A stretch of DNA of 47,305 bases from positions 1 through 47,305 of the IMG/VR virus record IMGVR_UViG_3300021479_000028, one strand, 5' to 3'. The notes beneath the pieces were generated by a model. That model searched no databases and was not told the origin of the DNA. It was given only the letters and a program-made list of their open reading frames with translations. Position numbers and translations under genes: made by a program. Source of the stretch: a virus. This document shows, in pieces, positions 29,530 through 38,747 of this stretch. Every line of letters starts with the position of its first letter. The first letter of the stretch is position 1.

Positions 29530-30153
29530 ATGGCAACAGTGACGATGGACCCAGACGTTAGATCATGGACACCGATTAACCTCTGGGCAATGATTCGTGC
29601 TCTTATTAACAACAATTGTCCGATTCTAACAATAAACGGAACTCAGTTCCCAATAGTTAACGGCGTTAATGGAACCTTCATCGGACAAGCTGGTAAAGGC
29701 TCTCTTTTAATTGACTTTGCGAATGGTTTATTGTATCAGAATACAGGAACAATATCTAACGTACAGTGGGCAGCAATTGTAGAGAATCCTCCTGGTGGTG
29801 GTGCTTCTGCATCAAATACAGCCCCATATCTTCCTACTGCATTAACAGCAAGCGGAGCTATTAATCCAGCTCTTACTGCTACATATGTTATAACTAAGAA
29901 TGGCGCTGCTGCATTGACGCTTGCGGCTCCTATTCCTGGTCCTCTAGCATCTGGTGGTAATGATGGAGTAAACATTATTATCACTTCAAATACACCATAT
30001 CAGCATGTTATTACTGCTATTGGATTGTTAGTGACTGGCACTCCTGCTGTAAATTATGTTACATTCCCACAGTATGCAGGTGGCGAAGTTGACCTTATGG
30101 CTTACAATGGCAAATGGATTGTGTTGAATTCTCAGGTTGTTTCATTCCAGTAA
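29530..30153 (+). CDS. Beta-rich structural protein, 207 aa
   Basis: AGGAATTT lies before ATG 29530. The N-terminal part has an RALINNNCPILTINGTQFPI segment. The rest is low-complexity Ala/Thr/Gly strand repeats ending VDLMAYNGKWIVLNSQVVSF, a typical phage fibre or spike fold terminus. It is probably a head fibre or a tail-associated protein. The exact function is unknown. Confidence 0.75.
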   Translation: MATVTMDPDVRSWTPINLWAMIRALINNNCPILTINGTQFPIVNGVNGTFIGQAGKGSLLIDFANGLLYQNTGTISNVQWAAIVENPPGGGASASNTAPYLPTALTASGAINPALTATYVITKNGAAALTLAAPIPGPLASGGNDGVNIIITSNTPYQHVITAIGLLVTGTPAVNYVTFPQYAGGEVDLMAYNGKWIVLNSQVVSFQ

Positions 30154-30171
30154 TGATTTGAGGGAATAACG

Positions 30172-30417
30172 ATGCAAGACTTTGTTCAAAAAGATGGTGT
30201 GACGATGTTAAATACTGCGCAATTACTTGGTACTATAAGTGTAGTTACTATTAAATGTCCTTGTAAACAAATTATTATGGGACAAATGGGGCAGTCTATT
30301 GTTTGCACATCTTGTAAAAGAACATGGTATGTATCCTCTCAAGCGAAGATAATAGTTAATGAGATTGCTGCTGATCAATCTAAAATAATTGATACTAACA
30401 GTTTACTAGCTCAGTAA
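30172..30417 (+). CDS. Zinc-ribbon protein, 81 aa
   Basis: Two cysteine pairs (CPCKQ near residue 29 and CTSCKR near 45) form a zinc ribbon in an otherwise beta-rich chain. GAGGGAAT lies upstream. Its position among structural genes suggests a minor virion or assembly protein. The function is unknown. Confidence 0.75.
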   Translation: MQDFVQKDGVTMLNTAQLLGTISVVTIKCPCKQIIMGQMGQSIVCTSCKRTWYVSSQAKIIVNEIAADQSKIIDTNSLLAQ

Positions 30418-30435
30418 TGAAGGCGTGTTGAGGGA

Positions 30436-30496
30436 GCCTTTCTTTTCTCGCAATTTTGACGAGAATGATTGGTCAATTCTGACCTGTTGGAAAGGC
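30436..30496. repeat. Branched inverted repeat before the paralogous gene pair
   Basis: GCCTTTC (30436-30442) pairs with GAAAGGC (30490-30496). Inside, TTCTCG (30445-30450) pairs with CGAGAA (30460-30465). The outer arm lies next to the ribosome site of the gene at 30507 and may structure its leader. Confidence 0.55.
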
Positions 30497-30506
30497 GGAG
30501 AGTGAT

Positions 30507-31181
30507 ATGTCATTAGGTTCCATTGCCGGTTCGGTAACACCAGCGTTGAGCGTTTTACCCGTTACAAGTAGAGATACTGGATTAGGTGATTCTGCTAACT
30601 ATTATGTAGCTTCTAATCCTACACCTGGTACTGGTATTATTACAGGCCATCCCACCACACTGGTGAGTACGACGCCTGCACTAATACTATTTAATGGAGG
30701 TTTGTTAAACGTTTATCTTCTGTGGATGAGACTTGGAATTACGGTAGCTAGCACAGGTAACGTAACCAATACGAATTTCTCACATAGTATTGATGCTGGT
30801 AATAGGAATTTGGGTAATACAGCCGGAACGGCTCTAACCATTAACAATACAAATATTATGTCTAACTCTAAGTCTTCTGTGCAAGCCACATTTGGTGCTA
30901 TTACAGGTGCTACTGCTGCATCTAGTAACGAGCGTATTATGGGTAATGATTGGTTTAGAGTTGCTTTGATTGATATTGTTGGTGATGTCTATGAATGGCA
31001 ATATGGAACTCCTGCAATGGTGGGTGTTGGTTCAACTCCTGCAACAGTCTGTAACTTTATCAGGAGTGCTCCTGCTATTGTTTTACAGCCGCAAAGCTCA
31101 TACGTGTTGAATGTCTGGGCTCCAACTACATTTACAACTGGTATCACCTTCGAAGTCCAGATCGGCTTTGCTGAAAAGTGA
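30507..31181 (+). CDS. Beta-rich structural protein, 224 aa (paralogue of the next gene)
   Basis: The protein starts MSLGSIAGSVTPALSVLPVT and shares a long segment with the following gene: RDTGLGDSANYYVA, LVSTTPAL...FNGGLLNVYL, GNDWFRVAL, VGDVYEWQYG and LQPQSSYVLN. It is composed of short beta strands, probably forming an oligomeric head- or tail-surface protein. The tandem pair suggests duplication and divergence. Confidence 0.82.
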   Translation: MSLGSIAGSVTPALSVLPVTSRDTGLGDSANYYVASNPTPGTGIITGHPTTLVSTTPALILFNGGLLNVYLLWMRLGITVASTGNVTNTNFSHSIDAGNRNLGNTAGTALTINNTNIMSNSKSSVQATFGAITGATAASSNERIMGNDWFRVALIDIVGDVYEWQYGTPAMVGVGSTPATVCNFIRSAPAIVLQPQSSYVLNVWAPTTFTTGITFEVQIGFAEK

Positions 31182-31199
31182 AAAAGGAGAATTGAAAAA

Positions 31200-31844
31200 A
31201 TGTCATTAGGAAGTCCGTCAGCATTAAGTGTTGTTCCTGTTACTGGTAGAGATACTGGTCTTGGTGACTCTGCTAACTATTATGTTGCTGTTACTGCTAC
31301 ACCTGGCACTGGTCAGGTTACTGGTAACCCAACATCTCTTGTTAGCACTACACCAGCTTTAGTTGTATTCAATGGTGGATTGCTAAACGTATATCTAATC
31401 TATCTCCGCCTCTCCTCGACTGTAGTCGGTGGTGGTGCTGCAACTAAACAGTTTACACATCAAGTAGATCAGGGTAATAGATTTACATCTGGTGGTGCTG
31501 CTCTTACAATTAATAACACAAATATGATGGCTAATGCTAAGTCATCTGTTCAGGCTAACTTTGGTGCTATTACTGCTACAGCTCAGACTGCTAACGTTCG
31601 TAACTTAGGAAATGATTGGTTTAGGGTTGCGTTAGCTGATGTTGTTGGTGATGTCTATGAATTTCAATATGGTTCTTGTATGGGTGATGCAGTTGGTTCT
31701 TCACCTGCTACAGTTGCTAACTTCTGTCATATTGCTCCGGCTGTTGTATTGCAGCCGCAGAGTTCGTATTTGCTAAATATTTGGTCTGCTACATTTTCTG
31801 CTGGTATTACATTTGAAGTTGAATTAGCTTTCGCGGAGAAGTAA
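31200..31844 (+). CDS. Beta-rich structural protein, 214 aa (paralogue of the previous gene)
   Basis: This is about 10 residues shorter than its neighbour and very similar in order and motifs. It begins MSLGSPSALSVVPVTGRDTG and has GNDWFRVALADVVGDVYEFQ and LQPQSSYLLNIWSATF. AAGGAG precedes ATG 31200. A 15-bp hairpin follows, suggesting a transcript boundary after a highly expressed gene pair. The function is unknown. Confidence 0.82.
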   Translation: MSLGSPSALSVVPVTGRDTGLGDSANYYVAVTATPGTGQVTGNPTSLVSTTPALVVFNGGLLNVYLIYLRLSSTVVGGGAATKQFTHQVDQGNRFTSGGAALTINNTNMMANAKSSVQANFGAITATAQTANVRNLGNDWFRVALADVVGDVYEFQYGSCMGDAVGSSPATVANFCHIAPAVVLQPQSSYLLNIWSATFSAGITFEVELAFAEK

Positions 31845-31853
31845 TCGTTCAGG

Positions 31854-31891
31854 CTATGTCCAGAGAGATGCTGATTTCTCTCTGGACATAG
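31854..31891. repeat. 15-bp perfect hairpin after the paralogue pair
   Basis: CTATGTCCAGAGAGA (31854-31868) pairs perfectly with TCTCTCTGGACATAG (31877-31891), with an 8-base loop. Only GGATTTT follows, before ATG 31899. The hairpin ends next to the ribosome site of that gene. A partial terminator, mRNA stabiliser or translational control element is possible. Confidence 0.75.
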
Positions 31892-31898
31892 GGATTTT

Positions 31899-32093
31899 AT
31901 GGAAAATCCTTTTCGGAAGAGCAAAGATCCATTTCCGCATGAATCGAAAGCGCAATCTACGATTGATAACGAGGTAAAACAATTAGAAGAAATGGCTAAG
32001 TTGGAAGAGGTGAATCCGGCTGAAGTAATTAAAGAATTTGGTCTAGAAAGTAACATCCCTATAAACCACCCATATTGGAGAAAAAGAAAGTGA
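31899..32093 (+). CDS. Small charged protein, 64 aa
   Basis: The product begins MENPFRKSKDPFPHESKAQS and is highly charged with a helical middle (NEVKQLEEMAKLEEVNPAEV). The NPFRK start resembles the NPF-type motifs found in other proteins of the window. ATG 31899 comes directly after a strong hairpin. The function is unknown. Confidence 0.7.
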   Translation: MENPFRKSKDPFPHESKAQSTIDNEVKQLEEMAKLEEVNPAEVIKEFGLESNIPINHPYWRKRK

Positions 32094-32096
32094 TAT

Positions 32097-32639
32097 ATGG
32101 AATTAAGAGAAACAATAGAAAATATAAATAAGAAGTTAAAGGAAGAGTTCGGCTATGAATTGGATGGTAGACCGCGTTTTCGAGTAGTTTTTTCTGATGA
32201 CCAATTCGAAAAGAGATGGATTCAATTTACAGATGAAGGATTTCCTCTTCTAGAACCAGAAGTTAGAGAGTTGCCAAAATATAGGCAGTTTATTCAACAG
32301 AAATATATTTTAGAGAGGCTTGTTCCAGTCATAGGAGAAACTGATCTAACTGAAAAGATGTCATATGAACCTTGCTGGGTTTTTCAAGATAAGAATCAGA
32401 ACTATCTCCCGCCTTTCTATGACGGCTGTAAGTTGGTAATAGATTCTATGTATATGAAGATGGGACGTAAAGATGGATTTGCTAAATATAAAGATCCTAA
32501 TATTACTGAAGAGGCTAGATTAGCTCACATTGAAAAGGTTGAGAAAGAATTGTTTGGGAATGAAACGAATGTTGGGGATGCATTAGCTTACGGAAGTGGC
32601 GTAACAGTACCAGAAATGCCTTCAAAGTTAGTTCATTAG
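32097..32639 (+). CDS. Hypothetical late protein, 180 aa
   Basis: The protein has an acidic and aromatic chain (FPLLEPEVRELPKYRQFIQQ), YEPCWVFQDKNQNYLPPFYD and a helical C-terminal third. No recognised fold. Its place between the capsid block and the tail adapter suggests an assembly or connector role. Confidence 0.75.
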   Translation: MELRETIENINKKLKEEFGYELDGRPRFRVVFSDDQFEKRWIQFTDEGFPLLEPEVRELPKYRQFIQQKYILERLVPVIGETDLTEKMSYEPCWVFQDKNQNYLPPFYDGCKLVIDSMYMKMGRKDGFAKYKDPNITEEARLAHIEKVEKELFGNETNVGDALAYGSGVTVPEMPSKLVH

Positions 32640-32648
32640 AGGATAAAG

Positions 32649-33374
32649 ATGCCTGAAGAAGTCGGGAAACCAATAATAGCCGGAAACACCCAAATGGAAT
32701 TTACTAATACGATGTTAAATAGGAGAAAATTACGACAGTCTGTCAAAAACTCATTAGATAAATGTACGATAGTGAGTATTTTTCCTAAAGTCATTGACGA
32801 AGATAAATATACGATTCAACCAGGTAAGTTTCATATTGAGAAAGGAACACTAGAGAATCCAGCTATTCTGGTTATTGGTGGTTCTAGTTGGTGGAAAGAC
32901 TTTGATCCTGATCAAGATCCATTAGAAATGCCACGATCTTCTGTGGAAGTGGCTAATGCTGTTATTACTGATTACTGCAATAGCATGGTTGGTGTTATTC
33001 CTGGAACAGCAAGCCCCGGACTATTTTTCGTTACTGGGGAGAAAAAACTCTTAGAAATTAAGTTAAATTATAAAGAAGAATTAAAGAAAGCAGATGAAAA
33101 GCAGAATCAATGGTATCAGATACTGATTAGATTAGCTGATAGTTTGTGGGCTAGGGGAAATGGGAACCCATTAGTGATTATGGATGATATGCGCCTTGCC
33201 GCTCGCAGCTTGCATTTTGACGATAAACCTTGGCTGAAAGATTTCCAAGCAATTCAGCGAGTTCCATGCAAGTTCTGTGGAAATCTTAAAGATCCAAATT
33301 ATCCTATTTGCGGTGTTTGCCGAGCTGTTGATACATCTCATCCACTTGGAAAAGACGTGAAGTTTGCCGTCTAA
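32649..33374 (+). CDS. Hypothetical protein with C-terminal zinc ribbon, 241 aa
   Basis: The body is mixed alpha/beta with KFHIEKGTLENPAILVIGGS. The C-terminal 40 residues contain CKFCGNL and CGVC pairs, a zinc ribbon. GAGGATAAAG lies before ATG 32649. It is next to the tail adapter (TAATG overlap). It is probably a virion assembly component. The exact role is unknown. Confidence 0.75.
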   Translation: MPEEVGKPIIAGNTQMEFTNTMLNRRKLRQSVKNSLDKCTIVSIFPKVIDEDKYTIQPGKFHIEKGTLENPAILVIGGSSWWKDFDPDQDPLEMPRSSVEVANAVITDYCNSMVGVIPGTASPGLFFVTGEKKLLEIKLNYKEELKKADEKQNQWYQILIRLADSLWARGNGNPLVIMDDMRLAARSLHFDDKPWLKDFQAIQRVPCKFCGNLKDPNYPICGVCRAVDTSHPLGKDVKFAV

Positions 33375-34069
33375 TGCCTATTCCTGCTAACATAATCGGT
33401 ATTGTTGCTGGATTAATGAATGATTCAGCTCAAACGCAATACACGAATACTGTCTGTCTTCCATTCTTAAATCTTGCATTAGATGAGCTGCAAGAAATTT
33501 TTGAGCTGAATTCAATTCCAGTAACGAATGAAACGAGTGGAATTATTACAGTTCCTTCTGGAGTTAATGAAATAGGATTTGATACAGTTCCAGCACTTCC
33601 AAGTGGATTAATTGAGATACAGCAATTGTGGGAATCTCCCACAGGATTAAATAAATGGACACCTATGGATAAGAAGGAATTTCTTCCACATTATTTAGAA
33701 GATAATACAACGATTTCTATGTTCTTAATTTGGGCTTTGGAGAGTGGAAATGTTAATTTTATAGCCGCAAACAGCATAATCGATTTAAAGATAGACTACA
33801 CAGCTAATATGTTCAATACACCTATAGCGATAGGAAATATTGGAAATAATCTTCCATTCACTAATATTGGAACATATTTAGACTATAAGACAGCCGCGCT
33901 CTGCGCATTTTTCATTGCAGAAAATGAGTCACGAGCGGCTGCTTTGGATTCATTAGCTGGAACTGCTTTAAGTCGGGCACTCGGTATTCCTGTGAAGGGG
34001 ATGCAATCTATCACGACGAGAAGGCGACCATTTAGAGCGAGTTATAAACGTCGTGGAGTAGTGTATTAA
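33374..34069 (+). CDS. Head-tail adapter, gp4-like (probable)
   Basis: The 231-aa protein has an N-terminal helical stretch (LPFLNLALDELQEIFELNSI), a beta domain (GIITVPSGVNEIGFDTVPAL) and helical segments near residues 170-200. The tail is basic (TTRRRPFRASYKRRGVVY). This mixture matches P22 gp4 / T7 gp11-type adapter proteins. It lies immediately before the 512-aa tail protein. The assignment is by shape and order. Confidence 0.65.
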   Translation: MPIPANIIGIVAGLMNDSAQTQYTNTVCLPFLNLALDELQEIFELNSIPVTNETSGIITVPSGVNEIGFDTVPALPSGLIEIQQLWESPTGLNKWTPMDKKEFLPHYLEDNTTISMFLIWALESGNVNFIAANSIIDLKIDYTANMFNTPIAIGNIGNNLPFTNIGTYLDYKTAALCAFFIAENESRAAALDSLAGTALSRALGIPVKGMQSITTRRRPFRASYKRRGVVY

Positions 34070-35608
34070 ATGAGTGTCCGCGACCATACTGGCATAGCAA
34101 TCTCCACATTCAATGGATTGTGGGATAGAGGGGATGTCGATACAGTTCCTCCAGATCACTTCAGTTCAGGGAATAACTTCGATTTTGTTGGTGGAAGTTC
34201 ATTTAGAACACGTCCTGGAATTGCAATTAGTCAAACAGTATTAGTTCCATTATCAAATATTAAGAGAATCTATAACTATCCCACGCAGAGTGCAAATACG
34301 TTAATGGTGCTAACGGCTGATGAAATTACTGGAGCCGGAAACGTATATCACGTAGTTAGCCCTTCAATTGTTTATGGTCCAATATTAACTATTGCTGCTA
34401 TGACCGATTTTGCATTTGTTCCATTTGCTGGAAGAGCATATATTTCACCATTTTCTGATTATACAAATGGTGCATTAACTTTTCAGAGAGGATTACAGAA
34501 CGATTTCGTATACGTATATGCTGGTGATGGCACTCCTGCTAGAAAAGCTGCTGGCAGCGGAATGACTGGCACAATGACAATTTCTAATGGTGCTGCTGGT
34601 CATACAGACCCAGGATTTAAAGTATTTGGGTTTGTTTCTCAGACAGTTTCTGGATATAATGGCCCGCCAACAATTCTAACAACATTCACAACTGCTGCTG
34701 CAAGCTCTGTTTCATTTGGAAATATTCCTACAAGTGGTGATCCAAATGTAGTGAAAAGATTGTTAGTAGCAACGAAGTCGATTCCAACTTATAATGGTAA
34801 TCCGAGTGGTTATCAATTCTTTTTTGTTCCCAACGCAATAATTAACGATAATACTTCAACGTCTCTGAATAACATTTCTTTTTATGATGCTGATTTGTTA
34901 GCTGATGCAACACATTTATTGCAGAATTATACGTCAATTCCAGCCGGAGCAGTTCTCTCAGTTTATCATAACCGTCTTGTCGTAGCGGCAACATATACAG
35001 ATATCTCACTGGCGCTCGTTAGCCAAGCTGGAGAGCCGGAAGCTATTAATAAAATCACAGGTCTTATTGTCGTTCCTCTTGATGGAAATCCGATTACAAA
35101 TGCACAAGAACTCCGTGATGTATTATACGTATTTAAACGAGCTAGAACAGTAGCTTATAGTGATAATGGCGGAGAGCCGTCCTCATGGCCTTTAATTCCA
35201 ATAGATGCCGCTTTAGGAACATCAGTTCATGGAATTGCGACAGTTTTAGACTCTGGAACGGCATCTGTAGACTTTCTTATTATATGCACGTATCAGGGAA
35301 TAAATCTCTTCAATGGAACATATATTACTTCAATGTATAATGCTCCGACGAAAGAACTAACCTGGAAAATTTCTAACTTATGGCAAGGACTTGATAGAAA
35401 TAAGTTTGGAAGAATTCAAATCATCGATGCACCGATTGAAAAGAAGATTTACTGCATTCTTCCAACTCGTCAACTTCTCGTCGGTAATTATGCTAATGGA
35501 TTAGACTTTAAATCTATTAGATGGTCTCCTTGGTCATTTAGAATGGGTATTAATACAGTTGCTATTCAGAATATTAATGACATTATTTTAGGAGCAGATT
35601 TAAATTAG
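34070..35608 (+). CDS. Large tail protein (podovirus-type nozzle/tube, probable)
   Basis: The 512-aa protein is almost wholly beta-stranded (RIYNYPTQSANTLMVLTADE, VYAGDGTPARKAAG), starting MSVRDHTGIAISTFNGLWDR. An early DTVPPDHFSSGNNFDF motif is often seen in phage tail proteins of this size. It follows the adapter with no gap. It may correspond to a P22 gp10-like or T7 gp12-like nozzle. There is no catalytic motif. Confidence 0.65.
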   Translation: MSVRDHTGIAISTFNGLWDRGDVDTVPPDHFSSGNNFDFVGGSSFRTRPGIAISQTVLVPLSNIKRIYNYPTQSANTLMVLTADEITGAGNVYHVVSPSIVYGPILTIAAMTDFAFVPFAGRAYISPFSDYTNGALTFQRGLQNDFVYVYAGDGTPARKAAGSGMTGTMTISNGAAGHTDPGFKVFGFVSQTVSGYNGPPTILTTFTTAAASSVSFGNIPTSGDPNVVKRLLVATKSIPTYNGNPSGYQFFFVPNAIINDNTSTSLNNISFYDADLLADATHLLQNYTSIPAGAVLSVYHNRLVVAATYTDISLALVSQAGEPEAINKITGLIVVPLDGNPITNAQELRDVLYVFKRARTVAYSDNGGEPSSWPLIPIDAALGTSVHGIATVLDSGTASVDFLIICTYQGINLFNGTYITSMYNAPTKELTWKISNLWQGLDRNKFGRIQIIDAPIEKKIYCILPTRQLLVGNYANGLDFKSIRWSPWSFRMGINTVAIQNINDIILGADLN

Positions 35609-36790
35609 ATGGGCACTTTTACCATAAAACCTACGTCATTAGTGAGTGGTGGAATACCATTTACTAATTCAGGCAGTATTACTATTCCTGGATGGTATGA
35701 TACTATAGATGCTAATACGCTCCTACAATGTCTATTAGATCCTACAGATGTGAATCAATTACAGGTTGGAGCTACTGCAATTAGTGCTTTTTCTGATACT
35801 ATAAAATTTGGTTGTTCTGGGCCATCTATATATTTAGATGGTTCTATTACTCCAATTGACTTTAATCATCTTCCAGGTGGATTTACTGCAACATCAGCAA
35901 TAATTAAAGTAGATCTTCTTGCCATTCAAAATCCTGATAGTGGTCCTCCAACTCAATATAATCTTTTACGAACTGGTGGTATAGGAACAGTTAACGTTAC
36001 CAGTTACCTATATGATTTTACAGGTTTTCCTAAACCTTTAATGTTAGATATCGTTAATAATGGGATGGGTATTAGTGTAATTCTCAATAGTCAAGCTCTT
36101 ACTGGTGGAGCAGCTATTGTTTTTGGTTATCTTAGAATTGAGGGAACTTATACGATTGTTAATTCTCAGTTCACTTTGCAAACTACAACTCCAGTTTATG
36201 TAGGAGATAAAATTAAGCTTACTGGAGCTGCTCCTAATAATGTGTTAGATGGAGTTGCACAAATAACACTAACAACTCCAGCCGGATTGACCGTAACCGT
36301 TCCATCGTATGACATAATAGTTCAACAGCCAGGTCAGCTTTGGTTCTATGTTCCATCTGGGTTTTATTCAGCGAATCAAGATCAGTCTCCACTTCCTGTA
36401 ACTATCACTTTAATAGGAAATGGAAAGCAATTTTCTGGTTCAGTTGCCGCTGGCGTCATAACAATTTTATTTGCAGACGCCTCTGGGATTTACATTCTCT
36501 CAAAAACTCAGACTAACGACATTCTCTATTCTAGGTTTGGATACACTACTGATTCTAATGTGTTAATGATACCAGATTTGAGTTTGATGGAGACTGATGA
36601 GGCAACTTATGATGACTTTTATGATCTATTAGGTTATCCGAAGCAAATAATGACTCAGAATGATATTAGTGATGAGAATGAGAATTTTGAGTCTGATTAT
36701 TTCTCTGTAACTCCAAGTTCTCGACTTGTTGCCACTCTAATAAATGTAGAGATTCCAAGTCCGTTCATTGAAACTGCCTTTCTGCCTTGA
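35609..36790 (+). CDS. Beta-rich tail or fibre-type protein, 393 aa
   Basis: The start is one base after the previous stop. The sequence is composed of repeated beta strands and Gly turns (TFTIKPTSLVSGGIPFTNSG) with a Tyr/Asp-rich C-terminal section (YDDFYDLLGYPKQIM). No enzymatic motif. It is probably a tail-tip or fibre-base component. Confidence 0.7.
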   Translation: MGTFTIKPTSLVSGGIPFTNSGSITIPGWYDTIDANTLLQCLLDPTDVNQLQVGATAISAFSDTIKFGCSGPSIYLDGSITPIDFNHLPGGFTATSAIIKVDLLAIQNPDSGPPTQYNLLRTGGIGTVNVTSYLYDFTGFPKPLMLDIVNNGMGISVILNSQALTGGAAIVFGYLRIEGTYTIVNSQFTLQTTTPVYVGDKIKLTGAAPNNVLDGVAQITLTTPAGLTVTVPSYDIIVQQPGQLWFYVPSGFYSANQDQSPLPVTITLIGNGKQFSGSVAAGVITILFADASGIYILSKTQTNDILYSRFGYTTDSNVLMIPDLSLMETDEATYDDFYDLLGYPKQIMTQNDISDENENFESDYFSVTPSSRLVATLINVEIPSPFIETAFLP

Positions 36791-36802
36791 AGGAGATTTA
36801 AT

Positions 36803-37171
36803 TTGGCTCAGAACAGAAGTCTTCGAGTCGGCCCATTGGCTTTAACGAATACTCTAACTACAAACATATTAAATCCAGCCGCAGCCGGTGCAGGAACTGG
36901 ATATACTCCCTCAGCAAGTTATATTATTCTTAGACATATTAGAATTGTAAATAAGACAGCAGGCGCAGTCACTTTTAGCCTGTGGCTTGGTGCTACAGGT
37001 GGAAACGTAGCTGGAACTGAAGTTATTGGAAATGCTTTATCTATAGCTGCTAATGCTGCATATGATTGGTATGGAATACTTAGGCTCGATGCGGCTGATT
37101 TCCTTGTTGGTGGAGCAAGTGCAAATACATCATTAACTTTTGAAGCAGAGGGAGAAGTTGGCTTAGCATAA
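36803..37171 (+). CDS. Small beta-rich structural protein, 122 aa, TTG start
   Basis: AAGGAG lies seven bases before TTG 36803-36805, which is the credible start. The chain is Ala/Gly/Thr-rich (TNILNPAAAGAGTGYTPSAS), in a typical beta-sandwich pattern with RIVNKTAGAVTFSLWLG. It resembles small decoration or fibre-base proteins. The function is unknown. Confidence 0.75.
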   Translation: MAQNRSLRVGPLALTNTLTTNILNPAAAGAGTGYTPSASYIILRHIRIVNKTAGAVTFSLWLGATGGNVAGTEVIGNALSIAANAAYDWYGILRLDAADFLVGGASANTSLTFEAEGEVGLA

Positions 37172-37174
37172 AGA

Positions 37175-37477
37175 ATGGCTAAGAAGAGTTCGAGTGGCGA
37201 AGAAGTAATAAATCACTACGGAGCTGTTCGTCTACGTGTTAACGGCTCTGCTAGTTTACAGATGACATTTTTCAGTTTGGATAAGACTCTACAAAACATC
37301 TTAGTTCCAGTTCCATTACAGTCATTAACGGCAGTTGAACCTAATCGTTTAGGTAATTTTACTCAACAGAGAGCTAAATTGATGATTAGAACTACAGAAA
37401 TAAATGAAACTTTTCAAATTTCCAAAATTATAGTTTTCGTTAAACCAGTCGCTAAATCGTGGCCTGAAACATCTTGA
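37175..37477 (+). CDS. Small structural protein, 100 aa
   Basis: The product begins MAKKSSSGEEVINHYGAVRL and continues as a beta domain (QMTFFSLDKTLQNILVPVPL). Its stop overlaps the next start as TTGA. It lies in a run of tail and fibre genes. No family is recognised. Confidence 0.72.
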   Translation: MAKKSSSGEEVINHYGAVRLRVNGSASLQMTFFSLDKTLQNILVPVPLQSLTAVEPNRLGNFTQQRAKLMIRTTEINETFQISKIIVFVKPVAKSWPETS

Positions 37478-38736
37478 GCTTCGATCCTACTCGTCTCTAT
37501 ACGACATTACTAATTACAGGTCTGCAAACTAAAGATAATGCTTTATATCAACTATTGCATAATTTGATTAAAGCTATTGCTGATATTAATGTGACAACTA
37601 ATACACTAAGTTCTGGGAGTGGTGGAACAACTATAACTAATCAAATAATTCAGAGTTTATCTGGAATAGATATTGTAGATAGTTTCGATGAACCTATAAT
37701 TGTTATTCCCTCCATTCAGAATTTATCTTCTCCATTTAATCAGGGAGATATTCTTGTTATTGGTCCTAGTGGAATAATTACTTCAATTCCTGATGTAGCT
37801 ATCAATAGTGTTCTTATTTCAAAAGGCGTGGGCGTCATTCCAGCATGGTCTGAAAATGTTAATTTAGGAACATCTAATAATGGAGTGTTGAATATTAGTG
37901 GTAGACTAGCTGTGGTATTCAATTTAGCTGATGATGGAGTATTTGCGCAAGGAATTACTGCGACGTTTCCATCAGTAATCACTACTAATCGAACGGCGTT
38001 AAATTATAATATTATAACAGCAGGCGCGTCTGGGTTTAATCAAACTGGACTTGCTTTTACGATGAATGCTGGATATACAGGATCTGCTCATACCTACGCA
38101 TTGCGGTCTATTACGAACGTTGCTACTACTCTAAACCAATCAGTAGCATTTGAGGGGCAAGCTATTGGAGCAGGCTTATCTAATTGTGCTATTGCAGGAA
38201 TATCTAATAGTGCCACGAATGGCAATATTGGTGTCTATGGAGGTATTGGAGGATTTACTTCAGCTAATTTCAACTTCAATATAACTGCCGCAATTTTAGC
38301 CTCCAATGGAGCAACTGGAAATGACATCTATCGAGGATATAGCAGTACTAATTTAAGATTCTCTGTTACTGATGCCGGGAATGTTGTTGCAGTCGGATCA
38401 CTTTCTGGTACTAGTCACATTCATACTGGCGCAGAAATTGATAAAACGTATACTATTGTAGTACCAGTAACAGGTGATACCAAAACAATGGCGGCTGGAC
38501 AATCTAGAATTATTTTTAATCCAGCCGGAACTCTCGCTCTTCTAACGGTAACGTTACCTCCAAGTCCAGTAGACGGTCAAGTAGCTGGAATGTCATTTAC
38601 TCAGATTATTACTGGATTAACGATAAATGCTCCTGGTGGTGCAACTGTTGTAGCGCCTCCAACTACAGCCGCTGTTGATAGCAATTTTAGATTTCTTTAT
38701 CAAGCGTCTTCCACTTCGTGGTTTCCTTGCTCATGA
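37474..38736 (+). CDS. Tail fibre or receptor-binding protein (probable), 420 aa, TTG start
   Basis: TTG 37474 overlaps the preceding stop as TTGA. An N-terminal helix (LLITGLQTKDNALYQLLHNL) suits virion attachment. A long Gly/Ser/Thr/Asn-rich beta region follows, and the C-terminal third has GSLSGTSHIHTGAEIDKTYT and ends FLYQASSTSWFPCS. This form is usual for phage fibres. No chaperone-type peptidase tail is visible. The receptor is unknown. Confidence 0.7.
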   Translation: MSFDPTRLYTTLLITGLQTKDNALYQLLHNLIKAIADINVTTNTLSSGSGGTTITNQIIQSLSGIDIVDSFDEPIIVIPSIQNLSSPFNQGDILVIGPSGIITSIPDVAINSVLISKGVGVIPAWSENVNLGTSNNGVLNISGRLAVVFNLADDGVFAQGITATFPSVITTNRTALNYNIITAGASGFNQTGLAFTMNAGYTGSAHTYALRSITNVATTLNQSVAFEGQAIGAGLSNCAIAGISNSATNGNIGVYGGIGGFTSANFNFNITAAILASNGATGNDIYRGYSSTNLRFSVTDAGNVVAVGSLSGTSHIHTGAEIDKTYTIVVPVTGDTKTMAAGQSRIIFNPAGTLALLTVTLPPSPVDGQVAGMSFTQIITGLTINAPGGATVVAPPTTAAVDSNFRFLYQASSTSWFPCS

Positions 38737-38747
38737 AAGGTTAAATA

